Positions 31,849 through 33,795 of a stretch of 33,795 nucleotides of DNA are shown one piece after another. Origin of the DNA: Bacteroidota bacterium (lineage in GTDB: Bacteria > Bacteroidota > Bacteroidia > Chitinophagales > Chitinophagaceae). The stretch covers positions 1 to 33,795 of the forward strand of contig JAPLEL010000103.1 in the NCBI GenBank assembly GCA_026391415.1. The letters run 5' to 3'. The position numbers were made by a program, and so were the translations under genes. Under the pieces are notes generated by a model. The model saw only the letters and a program-made list of their open reading frames with translations, ran no database searches and had not been told where the DNA came from. Positions within the stretch are counted from its first letter, which is position 1, and the number at the start of each line of letters is the position of its first letter.

Positions 31849-33795
31849 CTATTGCTTAATTACTTTTTGTATTGTTTGATATTTTTTATCGCTACTAATT
31901 ATTTTAATAATATAAGTGCCTGCAGGATATTGGCTCAGTGAAATATTGCCCCTTGTATATTTTCCTTGTACTTGAAAAACTAATTGACCTAATAAATTAT
32001 AGGCTTGAATATTTACTGATTGAATACCGGTGAGGGTTCCTGGTTGGTATTGATAAACCCCTTTACTAATAGTAGGGAAAATTGAAATAAAGTTCTTATC
32101 ATTTAAAACAGTAGCAATGGCAGTAGGTTGATTAGGTACAAAATTAGCAGACCCAATGGTTGTGTAATACATACCATTACCATGGGTGCCAATCAATAGG
32201 GTATTGTCTTCTGGGCGATAATCTAAAGATGAAATCACGGCATAATTTAAAACAGTTGCACCTTCTCTAGACCATACAATTGTTCCGCCAGCGCCAAGTG
32301 TTTGCCCAATACTTGAAGTAGTATAAAGTCCTACAGAAGTGCCCACATAATATTCAGTGATAGGGTTGTTATTGGCATCTTTTTTTACCACAATTGCACA
32401 AGCCCTAACAGATGGAAGGGTTAAGTTGCCTTCTGCATTAGACCAACTTGGTGTAGGAGATTTTGCATTGTAAGTCCACCAAATGGATACTACGCCATAG
32501 TTAGATACTACAGCCATTATTTCGTTGTCGTCATTTGGATTCACTGCAATGTCTTGCACATTTCCTGTAGTTAAAAGTTTAGGGGTAATATCAACAGGAA
32601 TAGAATTACCATTGGCATTTTCGTAATTATCTAGTCGATATATTTTACCTGTATTGGTGCCAAAAAACATGGCATGGGTCGTTTGATAAGGGCCCCAAGA
32701 GAAATCCATTGCACGAATAGAAACACTCGCAGTGCCTAAACTATTCACCGTAGTTTCTACACCAGACAATCTGGTCCATTTAGTACTATCCACCAAACTT
32801 GCCTGATTGGTTTTAAATAGCTTGTTGTAGTTGGCATAAAATAAAACATCTGAATTTGAATTACTCAATTTAAAATTGGTAATAAAATCGCCATAGCCTG
32901 TAGATCCATTACTAGTTAAATCCGCCACTTTAGGCTTGATAGATAGACCTGGATAGCTGGCATTATTCAATAATTCATCTCTAACAATTATGCCACTCTG
33001 CGCACCAAAATAAGTTAGTTGTTGGCCACCATTAACCTTGGCAATATCTACAGCAACACCATCTCCACCATATAAGTTTACATAGTCATTTATACCAGGT
33101 CTAGTAATGGGTCTTGCTCCAAAGTTTAAGGAGGCATCACGGTACCAAGTACCATTGTCTTGTGCGCCTCCAATAAAATTATTTCTTTCAGCTACAGGAT
33201 CAATTGCAACATAATAATATTGCAGGGTTTGGTAATTTGGCAAAAAAGTCCATGCCACTGTTGTTGCAGTTATGTCTTCTGTAACCTGAATTCCTGCATC
33301 GTTACAGCAAAAAGCCCTTTTAGAATTGGTAGGATCAAAAGCCAAATAGTGCATATCTGGATGACTGTTTAGATATAGGTTTGTAGTAAAATTACTGGCA
33401 TATCCGCCAATCCAACTGGTATTTCCACTAGTAGCAAAACCATTGGTAGAACGATACAAATTAGTGCCTCCTACAAATATGGCATTTGCATCGTCGGGTT
33501 TAATTTGCATCAACATATCATATCCGCCTTGTATTGCAATAGGATCAGATCCTGCTTTATTATTGCCAGGCATATCTGGCATATTGATGGATAAATTTGT
33601 AAATATAGGCGTGCCACTGGTAAGGTCTATTTTAAACATATCAACCTCAGGCAATAATGATGGACTCGCTTGGCTCTGCCCATTTTCATAAAGCACATAC
33701 AATAAATTATTATTAGATGGGGCTAATTGTAAAACTACCCTGCCCCAACTAGTAGAACCATTGTTTACTTGCCATCCTGCGGGTGTTCCAGCCAC
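31849..33795 (-). CDS. T9SS-secreted beta-propeller protein with C-terminal sorting domain, N-terminus beyond window
   Basis: The frame is open to the right edge of the window, so the N-terminus and signal peptide are missing; 648 residues are visible. Most of the protein consists of propeller-like repeats of the BNR/sortilin kind, with recurring segments such as NLYRSTNGFATSGNTSW, LFKTNQASLVDSTKWTRL, VSIWWTYNAK and GTSVGLYTTSS. The last 75 or so residues form a type A T9SS sorting domain: ISIFPTISKGVYQ, VNIQAYNLLGQLVFQ and SLSQYPAGTYIIKI, ending KVIKQ. This targets the protein through the outer membrane to the surface or medium. It is probably the first visible gene of an operon with the 171-residue exported protein 2 bases downstream. 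Substrate or ligand is unknown. Confidence 0.9.
   Translation of the reverse strand: MAGTPAGWQVNNGSTSWGRVVLQLAPSNNNLLYVLYENGQSQASPSLLPEVDMFKIDLTSGTPIFTNLSINMPDMPGNNKAGSDPIAIQGGYDMLMQIKPDDANAIFVGGTNLYRSTNGFATSGNTSWIGGYASNFTTNLYLNSHPDMHYLAFDPTNSKRAFCCNDAGIQVTEDITATTVAWTFLPNYQTLQYYYVAIDPVAERNNFIGGAQDNGTWYRDASLNFGARPITRPGINDYVNLYGGDGVAVDIAKVNGGQQLTYFGAQSGIIVRDELLNNASYPGLSIKPKVADLTSNGSTGYGDFITNFKLSNSNSDVLFYANYNKLFKTNQASLVDSTKWTRLSGVETTVNSLGTASVSIRAMDFSWGPYQTTHAMFFGTNTGKIYRLDNYENANGNSIPVDITPKLLTTGNVQDIAVNPNDDNEIMAVVSNYGVVSIWWTYNAKSPTPSWSNAEGNLTLPSVRACAIVVKKDANNNPITEYYVGTSVGLYTTSSIGQTLGAGGTIVWSREGATVLNYAVISSLDYRPEDNTLLIGTHGNGMYYTTIGSANFVPNQPTAIATVLNDKNFISIFPTISKGVYQYQPGTLTGIQSVNIQAYNLLGQLVFQVQGKYTRGNISLSQYPAGTYIIKIISSDKKYQTIQKVIKQ

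Noticed and set aside
1-33795. Mobile element, prophage, defence island or toxin-antitoxin system
   Set aside because: I saw no transposase, integrase, phage, nuclease or toxin-like gene, no flanking inverted repeats and no tRNA-associated attachment site. The gene content is core metabolism and envelope.

Overview
The window looks like an ordinary chromosomal segment of an AT-rich member of the Bacteroidota, probably near Chitinophagaceae. The evidence is a type IX secretion (T9SS) C-terminal sorting domain, a GldB-like gliding lipoprotein, a DUF5686 outer-membrane protein with an N-terminal carboxypeptidase-regulatory-like domain, and at least eight TAnnTTTG -7 promoter elements in place of sigma70 -10 boxes. 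Clear Shine-Dalgarno sequences are generally absent. The genus is inference; no rRNA or tRNA gene is visible.

Layout. Positions 1-2573 (minus): a truncated M19 dipeptidase behind an N-acyl-D-amino-acid deacylase, both secreted. 2708-4819: prfA (+) converging with galE (-). 4882-8563 (all minus): a phosphate block of response regulator, histidine kinase, DUF47 PhoU-like protein and Pit transporter. 8702-11857: a secreted protein with a possible caspase/separase-like His-Cys pair, then a small acidic protein and an MBL hydrolase on the minus strand. 11920-17876: two outer-membrane proteins; the first is split by a 23-bp tandem duplication. 17860-23404: pyrD, a thiolase, nadE, a gldB-like gene and apaG. 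23595-26816: isocitrate dehydrogenase and a two-lipoyl dihydrolipoamide acyltransferase. 26813-29926 (minus): a secreted metzincin and a Lys/Ala/Pro repeat protein with a strong terminator. 30167-33795: a CoA-binding protein, a ferredoxin-NADP-reductase-like enzyme, an unknown exported protein and a truncated T9SS cargo protein.

Most genes encode central metabolism or envelope functions. Genes are densely packed, and several convergent pairs overlap or nearly touch at their stop codons. No gap longer than about 240 bp lacks a gene, and I see no insertion sequence, prophage, CRISPR array or defence island.

The observations most worth following are: the duplication that breaks the TolB-like gene; a 17-bp element shared between the pit operon promoter and the response-regulator upstream region, which suggests an autoregulated Pho-like regulon that may also include the caspase-like gene; and that caspase-like gene itself. 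I did not find a clearly new multi-gene system.
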